Below, in pieces: positions 33,606 to 47,032 of a stretch of DNA of 64,000 nt. Made by a program: the position numbers and the translations under genes. The DNA is from Ryuthela nishihirai. Its lineage: Eukaryota; Arthropoda; Arachnida; Araneae; Heptathelidae. The stretch is from contig JAWZYU010000024.1 of NCBI GenBank assembly GCA_038380435.1, forward strand, positions 53,778,613-53,842,612, written 5' to 3'. The stretch's first letter is position 1, and each line of letters starts with the position of its first letter. Under the pieces are notes generated by a model. It was given only the letters and a program-made list of their open reading frames with translations. It ran no database searches and was not told where the DNA came from.

Positions 33606-35186
33606 ACTCATTTCACAAATCCATACAAATAAAACTACAATATTTCTTCTGGGATAACAAATCTAACATACAATAAAGACTTTCACTATATGAAATGAAA
33701 CTGTTGAAAGATATGACCAACTCAAAGAACTCTGACAAGTGAATGTAAGGTGTACTTTGGAGGTTAGTTTTCCTGCAGTATACAACGATCATTGGTGGTT
33801 CAAGTTAAATCTTTGCAAACTTTATCTTCTATACTTTAATATTCTTTCTGTGTGCGAGTGTTTCTCTATGGTTGCCATAACTCTTCACACAATATGGCTA
33901 GGAACCAGGAATTTTGACAAGGACTTAAGGGTAGCATGAGGATATGCAACGTCAAATATTAACTCAATAGAATGAAATAAATGATAAAGAGGTCTGACAG
34001 GAGCCTGTCAGTTTATATGCCATAGTGTATTATTTAAATACACTTTCAGTTCACAGTTCGATTTTATGCAGAAATGCACCAAAGAAAAATTCTTAAATTC
34101 AAAATATTTTGAGGCCCATAAAGTTCTATGCATATATAAAAAAAATTATTTAAATGAGTTTATACAATTTATTTTTTCAAAAACGAAAAAAAGGCATTTA
34201 AAAAGCAAAGCAATGATGGGAAATTTGATAGAAAAAATTATTTAACGCAAAATAAATTATATCTTATTTTCTGCCCTAGAAAAGGTGGGGAGGAAAATCT
34301 TATGGGGTCGATCTTGTCGATCCATCTTTTGCATATGTCTGCTTGACCCACCAACCAACAATGCTGCAATCAACAGTATTGATCCCATACACAATCTGCA
34401 GTCACTTGTGGATATTTCCAATGAGTTCGTTCTCACACACTATGAATTCATTAACAGCATAGAGCTTTGACCAATGTCCATAAGGCTGCCTACATGATTA
34501 ATGCTAGAGCAGCTTCACCTGTGAGAGATGTGCAATTTGTATAATAAAAATAAGTGAGAAGGTGAGAATAAAAACTGATGTATAAAAAAGGGGCATTACT
34601 TCGGGAGTGACCCTTGTGTATTAGGACAATACTAAAAAGTTCCGCTATCTTTGCTGATGAAAATAACTGATGTAACATGGAAACTAGTAATTCTTTACAT
34701 AACTTAAATATTAGCAATCATTGTGATACTATACCAGTGAAGGCAGTGGGACTTTTTTTATATTATTTTTTTTATCATTGAGTAGCTTAAAACAGTGTAC
34801 TATATCAGGCATTCAACAGCAGTGTAATGTATAAAAACTGAACCCATTGCATATTAAAAATGGATTAATCAAACACCTGTACAATTATACATCAATGCTG
34901 CATCAATAGCTAATGTGATTAATAATGGATTTGATGATAGTTTGTGGATACAGATAATGTGAAAATACTAAGAAATAATGATCATGAATACACAAAAAGC
35001 TATAATCTAATTGTTTCAATATTCTCTCTTCCCCCCCCCCCCCCAGTTCTTTTCAGCTTCAAGTGTACTAAGAGCTAGGCTCAATATTGGAATGCAAATG
35101 GTTAAAAGTTTAAGCTGATGGTTTATAGTGAAGAATGTATGCTTACTAAATTCAAGTTCAATATTGTTTTCTGTTTTCATATACAG
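33606..35186. other. Unassigned intergenic sequence
   Basis: Apart from the SINE-B scrap at 33985-34030 and a 14-nt C run near 35031, no gene, repeat or regulatory element is recognised. Confidence 0.4.
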
Positions 35187-36345
35187 GGTATTTCTATAAT
35201 AATTTCTTTCTCCTTTCCAAGTAAATGGCTTCTAAATTGACACACAATGAAAGAGTTGAGTAAATCTTAATAAGCAGCGGAGTGTTAAACAGATTAGCTA
35301 CTATAGAGTTCAGTGAAAAGTATCTGAATAAGCCACCCATTGATCAAAGAACAGTTGGATGATTATTTAAATTATCAAGAAGTGTTAATAACAGTTCACA
35401 TACAGCTGGCCAAAAAAGTGCAAGAAATGAGTCAAATGAGATTCCATGAAACACAGTGGATCATCTCTTTATAAGCTTGAAAAGATCCATAAGAAAGATC
35501 CCTAGCAAACTGGTGTTAAGAGATCTATTCAATGAAAACTAAATAAAAAAATTAGTACAAAGAACAACTAGTGCAGGAACTGCACAGAGACGATACAGAT
35601 CAACAAATGAGGTCATCTACGACTAGGTTTTAGAGCAACTGAACATTATTACTCTATAACATTCAGTGATGTTGGCAATTTTCATCTCAGCAGCCATGTG
35701 AATAGACAAAATTCATGGCACTGTGAAACCAAAAACCTGAATGGATGAAGGCCAGTCACATCCAAAAATTTCCCCAAGCATTGTGGAGTGATCATTATTA
35801 GTCCATATTCTTTTAATCAAAATGTGAAAAGTGAAACATGCTGAAAACATTGATGACCATTCTTAATGATGTCCTATTGGTGCAATTGTGAACCATGGTT
35901 CCAGCAGGTAGTGTACTTCATTTTGCATTAATTATTCGACATTTTAAACAAAACTTTTTCACACAAGTGGATCAGATAGTGTGGGCCTGTTGAATGATGG
36001 CAACACCTCACTCTTTGATTTCTTTCTCTGAGACCATCCAATATCAGTGATGTGTTGATAGTCCCACAACTATACATGAATTATAGGGCAAAATAACATC
36101 AAAATGTGCTATGATCACCAGCAGTGTACTGAGAAATGTTCAGGTATCTTGCATATCTCTTATACAACAATGTCTGCATCTGGCCAACAATTAAAATATT
36201 TATCTGTAATTTATCTTTGAAATGCGACTTAATTCATATCAGTTTTATTCAAATTTTGAAATCTGTGCACCAGTTTATATCCTCTTGGATTTGTTTGTGC
36301 TTTTAGCATTATAGTCAACTCAAAAATAATTTCTTTACAACACCT
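35187..36345 (+). mobile_element. Mariner-like element, decayed
   Basis: The left end is AGGGTATTTCTATAATAATT and the right end, in complement, GGTGTTGTAAAGAAATTATT, a degenerate inverted pair. From ATG at 35227 the + frame starts MASKLTHNERVE, then LNRLATIEFSEKYLNKPPID. This resembles the N-terminal helix-turn-helix of a mariner transposase subgroup (MAS.LT..ERVE.VL..G......A..F...). Later parts are scrambled by stops. Confidence 0.6.
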
Positions 36346-36366
36346 TTTTTAATACTCCTATATGTA

Positions 36367-37590
36367 TACAGGGTGATGTGTAAAGTCCACCAGGCTGATA
36401 ACTCAGGACTATGCAATCCCACATGTGTAGAAGGAACAGATGTTTATAAGAAAGTGGGAGTGTTCTCTCAATGGGTATGATTGCAACACCCTTGGAAGTG
36501 ATTTCAGAAATATTGCAGTTAGCACCAAAAGTCCAATGGCAAAGTTGTAGAACAGCACCGATTACATAAAAAATACACCATCGTCATCAATGAAATCATA
36601 TTAATGACAGCTCAAAACACAAAAGGTCATCCTGAAATAACTGTTGCTGATGTATTTGCAATCTGGTACGGAAGTGGTGGTTTATGCCCACCAGTAAGAA
36701 TTACTTTGTTCCTATATGGTGTTACACATATTCCTCAGAATGCATTTGATAATGAGTTGTTTTTCATGCTGTATGCAAATGCAATATGCAAATGGTTATG
36801 TCAGTTACTTGGGAGATGCAAATTTACCAATCATGCAGTTGACATTAAAGCTGAAACATCTGTTAGTGTTCAACTAGGAGTGAGCACCATTTCTGAATAC
36901 TCACATGCTGAGTATTGCGAGATGGTGATTTCATACAAGGAGTGACAATAGAATGCCTGCGTACAATTATTTGGGTTGAGATATTCACAAGCTCATCATA
37001 CCACACATCAGATGATCTCATTCCTGGTTGAATAATGACCATGTTTAGGTCCGAATAGCAGTATCTTATAGTCAACTCCACATGCACAAGTATAAGTGAT
37101 CTGTGCATTGCAACTCCTGAATAACTGGCATAGACATTTGCATATCACTGCATACAGCATGAGTAGTATCCCATTGTTAGGTGCATTTTGAGGAAAAATA
37201 TTGTTCAGGCATGAAGTTATAAGTCCTGGTGGCCATATGGCACCATTTGCCACATATCAGGCAGTTGAAGTGTCAGCAGTTAGTCTGGTTGACCTATTGT
37301 TATGGTTTGCAGTCACCATTAATCTGATTTCATTGGTTGCAATGACACATTTGTATATAATCAGTGCTGCTCTAGCACTTCATCATTGGAATTTTGGCAC
37401 TATCTGCAATATTTATGAATTTAACACGGCTAAGTTCTGCACTTTGCCACCAGGGGTATTATAACTGTGTTAAATAGGAAGAGCACCCGCACATTCTATA
37501 TGCATCAATTGCTTCCACAAGTGTGGGATAGCTTGCTTACAAGTTATTGCCCTGGAGATGGACTTTATGCCATCTCTGGTGTAGGGAGCC
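36367..37590. repeat. 1.2-kb foldback with ~590-bp inverted arms
   Basis: The left arm, from GGGTGATGTGTAAAGTCCAC at 36370, pairs with the complement of the right arm ending near 37590 (ATAAAGTCCATCTCCAGG). Matching landmarks include AATCCCACATGTGT/TATCCCACACTTGT, ATTGCAG, AGCAGCACTGAT/AACAGCACCGAT, CAATGAAATCA, CCACCAG, CATGCTGTATGCA and ATATGCAAATG. The symmetry centre is near 36980. Arms look roughly 65-75% alike by eye. Open frames on both strands (36604-36945 +, 37008-37253 -) are mirror readings of the arms, not genes. Confidence 0.75.
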
Positions 37591-39788
37591 CCTTATTGGA
37601 GGCTAATTTCACCAAGAACTTACAACACCTTGAACCTTGATGCTCAGTCTATACATTTGTATAAGATATTTTAACTTAATGCTTAAAAACTATTTGAAAT
37701 TCACAGAAATCAATATTTTGTGTTGAATTATTTCTTTACTGTTTCTTTTAACAAACAGATAAAATTATGTTTCACTATAAACATATATATATATATCAAG
37801 CATAAAAGATCCCTTTTAACCACGAAAATTTGTTTAGATTTACACTGCTTCTGTTTCTCCCTGTACTTGCATGCATATTCTCATGCAATAGGTTCAGAGG
37901 TGGATTTCCAAGTGGTGTATACTGTGTAGTGTCCACTGCTCATTAACTATTCAAATTCCCCAAAAGCAAAATTAAAAATAAATCCATTTGTTCACAAATA
38001 ATTTGTTAATAATTATATTCAATTCACTAAACATATACCCTTCATATGACAAATTTTATATAAGTGACAGTCAAACTAATGCACATGAGACCACTATGAA
38101 AGTTATGGGAAATTTCTCTACAAACCTGTTTATGGACAACTTCTTAATGAAATGTTTCTTTATTCCTCAAATGTTTATATGCTAATGAACCAGAAAAATA
38201 TTACACAAAATACAGACACTGTATTTTTTACCTGACATTAAACCTTGAAGACAAAGCTTTGTAATTTTTATTGACAGCATTTGATAACACTGCGTGCTTA
38301 CTGGTTACTTCTTCCTCGAAGTTCACAACCTTCTCAGTTGTTACCACTTGCTATAGTGAGAAACTGTTCTCTGATGTTTTATTTTAAAAAATGATATCTG
38401 CATCAAAATTTCCACTCTGCATGGCAGGAAGAAATAGGTGAATGGCAACTTACTGTAGTCAATGTGCTTGAGTGGACACCAAATGGACTTTTAGACCAAC
38501 TAATCAAAGTAAAATTTTGTTTGATTTTGTATATATATATACAGTATTATGTTGAATAAATACTGTTCTGAAACTAACCAATATTTTTCTATTCATAGCA
38601 TTTATTATAAGGAAATAGATTATCATGAATTTTATTATATTCTGTGTTCCAGGGACCTGAACTTTTTGTGACCTGAAGCTGAAGTCTGTTTTATGTGCAT
38701 TTCATTGAAAAACTGATTGCCAATTAGATCATTTTATGTATTTTTTCAGTATACTGGACAAGCCTAACTGATGACTATTGGTTTGAACATATTATAAAAA
38801 CACAAAATTAAGTTAACTCTCTTTGAGCTATATAGCCAATACATTTTTCAAGTTTTGTGGTACACAATTTACAAACCATTGGCAAAGGAGTACACAAATA
38901 AAAATGTTTGAATAATGCTAGACACTAAAAGACTGCCACAAATCTTATTAGGGGAAGATAGAACACTGGCATCAGAGTTATTTATTCATTTTTTTAAAGT
39001 GATAAATTATGGCTGTATAACTACATGAAAAGTCACAGTTTAATAATGCATGTGACAAATGGGATGTTTCCAAATTAAGAGAGTGTCCCTTCTACTGAGT
39101 GAAAGATGCAGACAAAATCTCAATAATGGCACAGTCAGCTGAGATATGAACTAGCACATTACAGACAGCACTAATTCTTAGTTTACTTCTTTAAGGAAAT
39201 TCACTAATATCAAAAATTAAGGTTTTACAAAACTATGTCAAATATATATATTTTTTTAATAGAAACAATTTAGCAATAATTCCATTTATGATTATTTTAA
39301 GATGAATGCATGTCTTTTATCACACTTATAATTGAAAAAAATATTCTATTTATATTTCTACACACAATAACCAAGTTTTGTGTGGCAAAGATTAAAAAAT
39401 GAATAGCAATGAATTTAAACAACTCCACCATTCATAAATTAATTCTATAATGAGGAATATATTTCATTAAGTGGCAAAAACAAAACAAAAAATTGAATTT
39501 TATCAAACTTCTGTTAGATGCAATCAGAGTACTAGTTTTCATTTCACTGAAAATTCACTATTTGACAGTAAAACTGAATATGCAATTTAAAATGCCATAT
39601 CCTACATGTTTAAAAACATACCAAACGTTCTTGCCTTTAAAATTCAATTTAAAAACATTAGATGTAAAGCAACATATGTTGTACAACATAATATGGGTAT
39701 TATGCTGTTGTACAATGTAAACAAGCAAGATCTATTCATATATCACAGTTCCATACACTACAAAATAAATATTCAAATCTTAAAGTCA
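37591..39788 (-). other. Region downstream of PRPS, probably 3' UTR and intergenic
   Basis: AT-rich with no recognised repeat. Several AATAAA motifs on - could end the PRPS transcript, for example complements of TTTATT at about 38983 and 38600. None can be chosen from sequence alone. Confidence 0.35.
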
Positions 39789-39914
<126 letters not shown>

Positions 39915-40009
39915 TTACTGAAGTTTTCATATTAAGCAGAAAAATTGCAAAACGAAACTCACTGAAAAAATTTAAGAATTCTGTTAATTATATATATAAA
40001 TATCTTAAT

Positions 40010-40100
40010 ATTCATATATATATAACACAAATTATATACATATACACAAAAATTATATATATATATACAAAAATTATATATATATATACACACAAAATTA
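40010..40100. repeat. TA/CA-rich microsatellite
   Basis: Alternating TATATATACACA-type repeats within the last PRPS intron. Confidence 0.8.
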
Positions 40101-40439
40101 TACAATCACTGCCTTCATGCACAATACAAATATTAATCTTTAACAAGCTAACATAGTTACAATGAATCTATCACAGTGGATGACTTTTAACTTTTAAATA
40201 ATTAAGAGAAATTATTTATCTAGTACTTTATATTGAAATAACTAATAAAAAATATTAAAACAATTATGTAGTAATGCAACTGAAATACATGGATTTTGAT
40301 TTTGGTGATACACTCCTCACCATAGAAATTGCCATACTCCAAAAAGTTAGTTGATTCGATCAAAACTTGGCACATAGGTATGGTATGCTTGTATGCAAAT
40401 TATCACCATTCCAATAAAATCCCAGCTGACAGAGTTGGG

Positions 40440-40640
40440 CTGTTTTACCAGTGAGCAATATTTTTGTATACATGAGCTAAATTGCTAGGTCATAACAACT
40501 CCAAGGGCTCAGAGAATGTTGGGGAAGGTGTTAGGAGAAAGACAGTTACTGAACAGCTATTAGGAGACAGATGAAAGTTGATGACAGACAGGTTTATGAG
40601 AACCTGTTGGGTACAGTGCATTTCAGTGGTTGGAAAACCA
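40440..40640 (-). mobile_element. Decayed SINE-A fragment
   Basis: The phrases GCTAAATTGCTAGGTCATAA, AAGGGCTCAGAGAATGTTGG and GAACAGCTATTAGGAGACAG parallel the 3' half of SINE-A in complement. The copy is diverged and has insertions. Confidence 0.5.
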
Positions 40641-40930
40641 TACTGATTAAAAAGATGCAGATACATCCACAAGGAATTGGAGAATTACTGTATAATGTCT
40701 AAGGAATGCATGCACTTCACACCTTTGAAAATTTTAAAAATGAGCTTCTGCAAGGCTGGTTGGTCCACCCATACTGGCCAGGATGCTCAAAACTTGGTAG
40801 ATGCTGGCCACAATGGCATCAAGATTGCAGTACAGGTGCTGTTAGACAAACATCAGTATAGACAGATAGACACACCAGGTAAATGACTACAAGGGACTGG
40901 GCATCAAACAACAACTGTGTGAAACTGATC

Positions 40931-41278
40931 TACACTGGTTTCCATAAATTAAGGAAAAATTTGAAAAATTGCAATTCGACATAAAATTGTGCAATCCTCA
41001 CCAAACTTGTTCATGAAACCAGTAATGCCTAGTCAGCATATCATATGCAAATTAGCCTAGGCTGCTTCAATTTGTGCAACTGGATAGTGGCATAAAAATG
41101 GGTGTTTTGGAGTGGATTGTTATTTTGTGTTGTAAGTGTGAATAAGGAAATTTGAAATAGCCATTTTGTAGGAATCACCTTGAGACATCATTTGCCAAAT
41201 GAACTGCAATGGAGAGCTATTGGCTGGCTCGAAGCAAGAATTTTTCTGAGTTTTCCTTAATTTATGGAAACCAGTGTA
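40931..41278. mobile_element. Tc1-type MITE with perfect 26-bp inverted termini
   Basis: TA-flanked ends CACTGGTTTCCATAAATTAA (continuing GGAAAA) at 40933 and its exact complement ending at 41276. Length is 344 bp with no coding capacity. It lies immediately upstream of a Tc1 transposase relic with which it may share origin. Confidence 0.85.
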
Positions 41279-41369
41279 TATGCATGGAGTCTAATGTGCT
41301 GTTTGTCACTCACAGCTATCCACTGCCTCCAGAATCTGTTGTGGTGCTTAGAGAGGGTATATTAGTAAG

Positions 41370-41930
41370 ATAAATGGCATTTTGTGGTCTTTAGTGATAA
41401 ATCCTGCTACTGTTTGGTTCAATGACAGATGGTTGCACTTCTGGATATCAGCTGGCGAAAGGGTCCATCCATCCTGTATTTGAGAGCACTATACCATACA
41501 AACAAGCCGCTTTGATGGTGCAGTAGTATTGTATTCATTTGCAATGACACTGTGTCTGACAGGATATGGGTGGCATGGTCATTTGTTGTTCTGTCAAAGC
41601 CTAAAGATAAGTTAATAACTTTGTGGGTAAGATGACAAATTGAAAAGAACAAAAACAATTCTGGCATCAGCTATGATAGCCAGACATCTCTTGTGTTCCA
41701 TCCACCAGTATGTATGATTGACGTACTATTGATTATATACCTTTATTGTGTATCTGCGACATATTCCAGTAAGACATCTTGCAACCCTACACAGCTGCCC
41801 ATATCCAACAGGATCTACAAGTAGTGAATGTTCTGCCCTAGCCAAGTCATCCAATCTCTGACCATCTGTAACATGTCTTGATGAGATGGTTGATTGCAGC
41901 CATATATCAACCAGCTGTGATCAAAATATC
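41370..41930 (+). pseudogene. Tc1-like transposase relic
   Basis: Scattered + readings follow the Tc1 order: WHFVVFSDKSCYCLV near 41380 (first DDE Asp in FSD), PYTAAHIQQDLQ near 41790, VNVLP.PSHP and an SPIEH-like remnant near 41840-41880. Stops and frameshifts are numerous. Confidence 0.65.
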
Positions 41931-42369
41931 AACCAGCCATACATTAACCAACAATTTTCGATCAATATTTAAAGAGTCATTGAAGCGGGACCATTTAACA
42001 GCAGACAACACTATCACATTGCCTCCAAATTGATGAAATCTTAAAAAATTGTCATACAAGCTTTAGATATTTAATTTATGTTAGTGAACAAATTTTACAA
42101 GAGTTGTGTTTTATCTATTGAAGTATTTTTTCACAAGTGTCAAAAGTTGAAGATAAATGCTTCAGCTTCAACTCATTCTTTAAATATTAAACGAATATTG
42201 CGGGAAATATATTTAGAGAGATTTGAGTGGTATCTACAATTTATTGCCCAATAACAGTTTTGCATAAAAGGTTTATTTTCAATGTTAGGGAGCTTTGAAA
42301 ATGGCTTTTCATTCACATAACACGGAAGTGTCCGGACACTCTTTTCAACATAGTGTATTTTTACTATAT

Positions 42370-42736
42370 CAATGGGGAAGTCTTATTAAAAATATATTTG
42401 TAGATCTGTTACCGAAAAAAAATAATCCAGAAATCAATTTTGTTCAATTTGGTATATAACATGACCTATTTCTGTTGATTTATTTATTTATTTTTTCAAA
42501 TCTAAATTTGACCTTTCTGATTCAGCACAGTTTGAAAAAGCCTGGACTTTTCTCATATAATAACAAGAAAAAAATTACAAGAAAAGTAATTTCTTGTTTC
42601 AAGTAAAAATTTCTTTTTTGGCTATTGAAAAATAAACAGCCTTTCTATTCATATGCATTATAACCATTTCTGTCTATTAGTTTTTTTAAAAGTTTTTTAA
42701 AAATATTGTCAGCTTCTTTTTTTCACTACATTACAC
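42370..42736 (+). mobile_element. Partial copy of the TTAA-type MITE
   Basis: It shares in order with 42985-43330 the blocks GAAATCAATTTTG / AATTTGGTATATAACATG, CTATTCATATGCATTATAA and TTTCTGTC.A.TAGTTTTTT. It directly precedes the complete element, giving a partial tandem arrangement. No left TTAA end was located. Confidence 0.5.
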
Positions 42737-43452
42737 TTAACCCTTCCAGGGCCCAGGTCTTGTATACAAGTTGACAATCTGAAATGAGAGATTAAGGATA
42801 CCTATATAAGTTTTTAATACAACACAAGAAACTTCAATTTTTTTTTTAAATTTGCCATTTGAAAATTTTCTTACGTATATCTTATAAAAATACATTATAA
42901 ATGTTTGAAAAATAATATTTTCTTTTTCTCCCATTTGATGCATATTTTATTAAACAATGATATAAAAAATTTGTTAAAGCCATTTTATTGCCATTTCTTA
43001 GAAGCGAAAAATATTCAAAAGTTGACTTTTTATTTGACTCAGCAACAAGCCTGAATTTTTCTCAAAGTATGGTACTGAGAAAAAATTAGAGAGAGTAATT
43101 TTCTTATTTCAGGTAAATCTTTATTTTTCTGATACTCAGGAATAAATAGCCTATCTATTCATATGCATTATAATTTCTGTCAAATAGTTTTTTTTAATAT
43201 TTTTTTACTACGACTCTGAAAAAAAAAAGACCTATTAAAATAAAATTAGCCATCTTTTTTGTCAAAAATTTTCAGAAAATCCAGAAATTAAATGCTGATT
43301 AATTTTGGCATATAACATGTCATAATTCCTTTTATTAGTTATTTGGCAAAAAAAGTTTTAAATTTAATTTTTCTTTTTGGCTGAGCATAGGAAAAAATAG
43401 CTTGGACACTGGATATAAACCAGTTTTTCAGACTGGGCCCTGGAAGGGTTAA
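42737..43452. mobile_element. piggyBac-like MITE, 716 bp
   Basis: The left end TTAACCCTTCCAGGGCCCAG (42737) is the exact complement of the right end CTGGGCCCTGGAAGGGTTAA (43452). TTAA with CCC ends fits piggyBac. There is no ORF with a transposase motif. Related ends occur at 48895-48917 and 57650-57672. Confidence 0.85.
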
Positions 43453-43459
43453 AAAAATA

Positions 43460-43660
43460 AACTAGCTGTCAAGAAAATACTTGCCACAGAGCTGACAGGA
43501 GCTTGTCAGTGTAATACACCACAAGAGATCTATGAGGAAGATGAGATCTGAACAGAAAGATAACACAAGAAATGTCCATACTGTATCTGAGGTATAAACC
43601 CCAGTCTCCTTTGATGAAGCCAAACACCTTACCACTTAGCTGGAAACTTTTGCAAATTCT
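43460..43660 (-). mobile_element. SINE-B with tRNA-like head
   Basis: On - the head reads AGCTAAGTGGTAAGGTGTTT (A box), then GGGGTTTATACCTC (decayed B box). The body is CATCTTCCTCATAGATCTC, then ACTGACAAGCTCCTGTCAGC and TCTGTGGCAAGTATTTT. It is a near-complete but diverged copy of the 60275 family. Confidence 0.65.
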
Positions 43661-44533
43661 AAATCTTTACATTTCAAGCTGCTTTATTAGCAACACCTTA
43701 CTATAATAAAAGTGACTGCAGTCAATACAATATTTAGTACAGATTGAAGCAACATGCCAATCAACCAGTTAGAATCAATTGTATTTAGGCAAATCAGATG
43801 TTTACAATGTAATTGTGCAATTAATCAGCTGTCCCATTAATGGGAATAAAAGGAATGATTTCATACACAACATTCTATTTGTTTGAAGGATCACTAAAAA
43901 GGTTCTTTGTTCTGAGCAGTATTATCATTGATTTCTACAAAAAACAGTAAATGCTGTTGTTTTCAATAAAAAACATTTATTTAAACCTTTTGTTTGTGTG
44001 TATGATATAAACATATTAATTACTGTTAATTTTAGTTTGTTTGTTTTTTGAGATTCAGATGCCTGAAAACGTATCAATCCTCATCTTGCTAGGGAGCTTC
44101 TACAGCAAGTGTTTTACATCATGAATGCACTGGTATAAAATATATTATGCTTTGTATATATTACAAAATTCTGAAATTAAAAACATTTTTAATTTCTCAT
44201 TTCCCTAAACTGTATAATAATTTACTTAAAAAAAGTGCTTATTTGTTGCATAAAACATGGAACTAATTGCTGTGGAAGAGTATTTCATTTGTGAGTTGTT
44301 CTTGCTACAATTCATGTGAGTGTGGGATCTTTTTATTGCTGTAGTTATTATTCTAACACTATTTGGTGAAAATTTACAGTAATTCACACAAAGTTATATA
44401 TTATATAAATTTCTATATTTTAAAATGCTAAATAAGTGGTTAATAAAAATTTTGTTTCATCCAACCATGAAAACATTTTATGATTATAAAACACCATAAT
44501 TTTTTTAAGTATTAAAATTAGTAATATCTATAC

Positions 44534-44693
44534 CTGTATTTTAGAACATTCAGCCATATGCTGATCTTGTGGGATTGTGTTGGTAACTACTACAGCTTCA
44601 AAAGATGCATTATTTATTCTAGAAATAGCAGAGCCAGAAAATATACCATGAGTCAATATTGCAAATACCTTCTGAGCACCTGCTTCCAACAAC
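44534..44693 (-). CDS. PRPS: PRPS-like coding exon
   Basis: After a TTCTTTAG acceptor it begins with the last base of a split lysine codon, then [38 protein letters not shown] and [15 protein letters not shown], ending at CAG|GTATAG. It contains the conserved ILTHGIFSG and VVVTNT segments of the PRPP synthetase fold. Confidence 0.95.
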
Positions 44694-45044
44694 CTAAAGA
44701 AGAAAAAAAATTTAAACTTGATAATACAAAATTGAAATTTCTAATTTTGTTTATTACCTAAAATGTTTAATCCAAAACATTATTACACATTGAAGAAAGT
44801 AATAATCAAAGCTATTATTACATATAACACATCAACAAATTACTTTGATATTGGGGAGATTTATTATGTATGGTCATGTTATTTAGCAGATAGAGAGCTT
44901 TTAAAATGCATAAGTATAATGCATTACTAGTAATGGTAAAAAATAATTTTCACTTCTCTTTTTTGAATCCAGTGTTTTTTTTCTCTTACCTGTTTTTTTC
45001 AAAATTTATTATCTTAGAATTAAAAAAAGGAATTTTTGGTTTAA

Positions 45045-45396
45045 ATCATCATCATCATCATCATCCTCAAGCAGCCATGGGCTACGGAGGTCCAACCAGA
45101 CCGTGCAATTTAGTTCTCCAAGCAAATCTATCCTGAGCTACATTTACTGCATCTGGCCACTGCACACCAATTCTAACAAGGTCTTGTTTGACATTGTCTG
45201 CCCACCGCATCCTAGGTCTCCCCTTCTTTCTGAGGCCTTTAGGCACACTGTTCATAACCCTATTCGCCAATCTATAATTATTCATACGGGCAACATGGCC
45301 AAACCAACGGAGTCTCTCTCTGCACAATATGCTGCTTAAAGGAGGTTGCAAACTCCTTTGCCTAATCTCATCATTAGTTACAAAGTTGAACCACCT
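45045..45396 (-). mobile_element. 5'-truncated RTE-like LINE copy
   Basis: Nearly identical to 15717-16065, with only a handful of differences by eye, including the (CAT)n-type tail at 45048-45063. It encodes the same C-terminal piece ending KLHGLVGPP. It is truncated inside the coding region near 45396, as expected for target-primed insertion. Confidence 0.9.
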
Positions 45397-45899
45397 AAAA
45401 TAGTAGCTATTATATTCAAAGCAAAATAAGTATTACATATATTTAAAGGCCTAATTTTACTAACATCATTAAAATTATAGTTTAATATCAAACTTGTTTG
45501 GTACACTATAGCCTTAATTACTAGTATAACATTGAACTCCAAACAACAAATTAATCAACCACACAGACACAGCTAATATGATTGACAACGATAACTTGTG
45601 CACAGGGGTGTATATATGGGCGTGATTTTGTAGGTTTAAAAACTAAAATTTAAAAAATGCTTATAATTTTCATTTTCGAGAATTTGTTTTTTGAAAATTT
45701 ATCATTCTTGCACAAATTTGAAGTACCATGCCAATTTTGTGCATTTCACATCACTTAGGTCAAATCACCCGTTCCAAAATTCTTAGAATGCCACTGTTTG
45801 TGCATAAGTGACAGAGAAAAACCACTAAGGAATAACTGTTTACCTGTTTAGACTTATAGTTCCACCATTAGCTAATTCAGGTTATTTTATTCTTTTTTT

Positions 45900-46075
45900 A
45901 GTTATACAATGGGATTAATGGCCATATCAGGACCTCAAGGTACAGTTGATACAGTAAACCCCCTTGCACATCTGTTAGGGGGCATGAGACCTCCCATCAA
46001 AGCCATCTTGTATATTTTGTAATGCATAAAGAGCATGGCTCTTCTGCAGTGGTGAAGTTTTACTTTTTGAATAGG
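45900..46075 (-). mobile_element. Decayed SINE-A fragment
   Basis: GAGACCTCCCATCAAAGCCA and GTAATGCATAAAGAGCATGG follow the SINE-A body in complement (CTCCCGTCAAGGCCATCC, TTTAACGTGCACAGGGTATGG), strongly diverged. Confidence 0.5.
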
Positions 46076-47032
46076 GGAAGCAATTACCAAACATAGTGCT
46101 AAAATTGAGCCAGAATGCCATTCAAATTGTTCTATTTTTTAAAGTAAATATTCTTGCATTGCTATATTACATAATATGTCAAACCTCCACAATCCAACAT
46201 TTCATAATCTGAATTCTCCCTTATCCAGCTGTCTTTAAGTTCATCACAATACCCATAAAGTACTTTTGGATCCAACCAGTGATCATAAAATGCTAGTTTA
46301 TAATCTATGTGAAATCCTCAACTATCTTTTACACAAATGTGGTTTACTCCATGATTTATGTCAGTGTTTCTCAACTGCTAGGCCATGAACTTATTTACAA
46401 AATTCACAATACAACAAAATATTAATAAAAAATATCACTGGACTATAAATACATCAAAATTAACAACTGTCTTGCATGGCAATCATTACCTTGACCTGCA
46501 AATTTCAAATTTTCTTATTATTTGTCTTAAGGAATTCAATTCTAGAGAGATATAGATATTGTTATTCTACATTAAAGGGATATGATCTATCTGAAATATA
46601 CACATATACAACTTGTATGCAATCTTGACATCCATTTTGCAATTTCTTGTTAGCAAATATCCTGATATGCCATTGTTTCCATTACTGATGGATCATGCTG
46701 ATGTACGTCTGCTATATTTTACTTATATATAGTGTTATAGTTTTCTTAAATTTACGATATATACTGTGATTTGTAAAGGTAACATTTTTAACATTAGCAC
46801 AACACTTCTTAAGTTGCAAGTCACTTTTGACAAGGTAATGGTCAGATCCATTTCAGCTCACTGTATGACTTGGCATTCCTAAAAGAAATAGTCCATTTGC
46901 CGTTAATTACTACATATTCATATTCTTACAGAACACATCTGGTAAAACCCACATGCATTTATATATGTCACAGTGTTTATAATAAGTGAATAAGTGTTAG
47001 TTATTCTCAAACCACTGAATTTACTTATCTAT

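Noticed and set aside
36604..37253. Two opposite-strand open frames of 113 and 81 codons as a divergent gene pair
   Set aside because: They are mirror readings of the two arms of an inverted repeat, with no domain signature.
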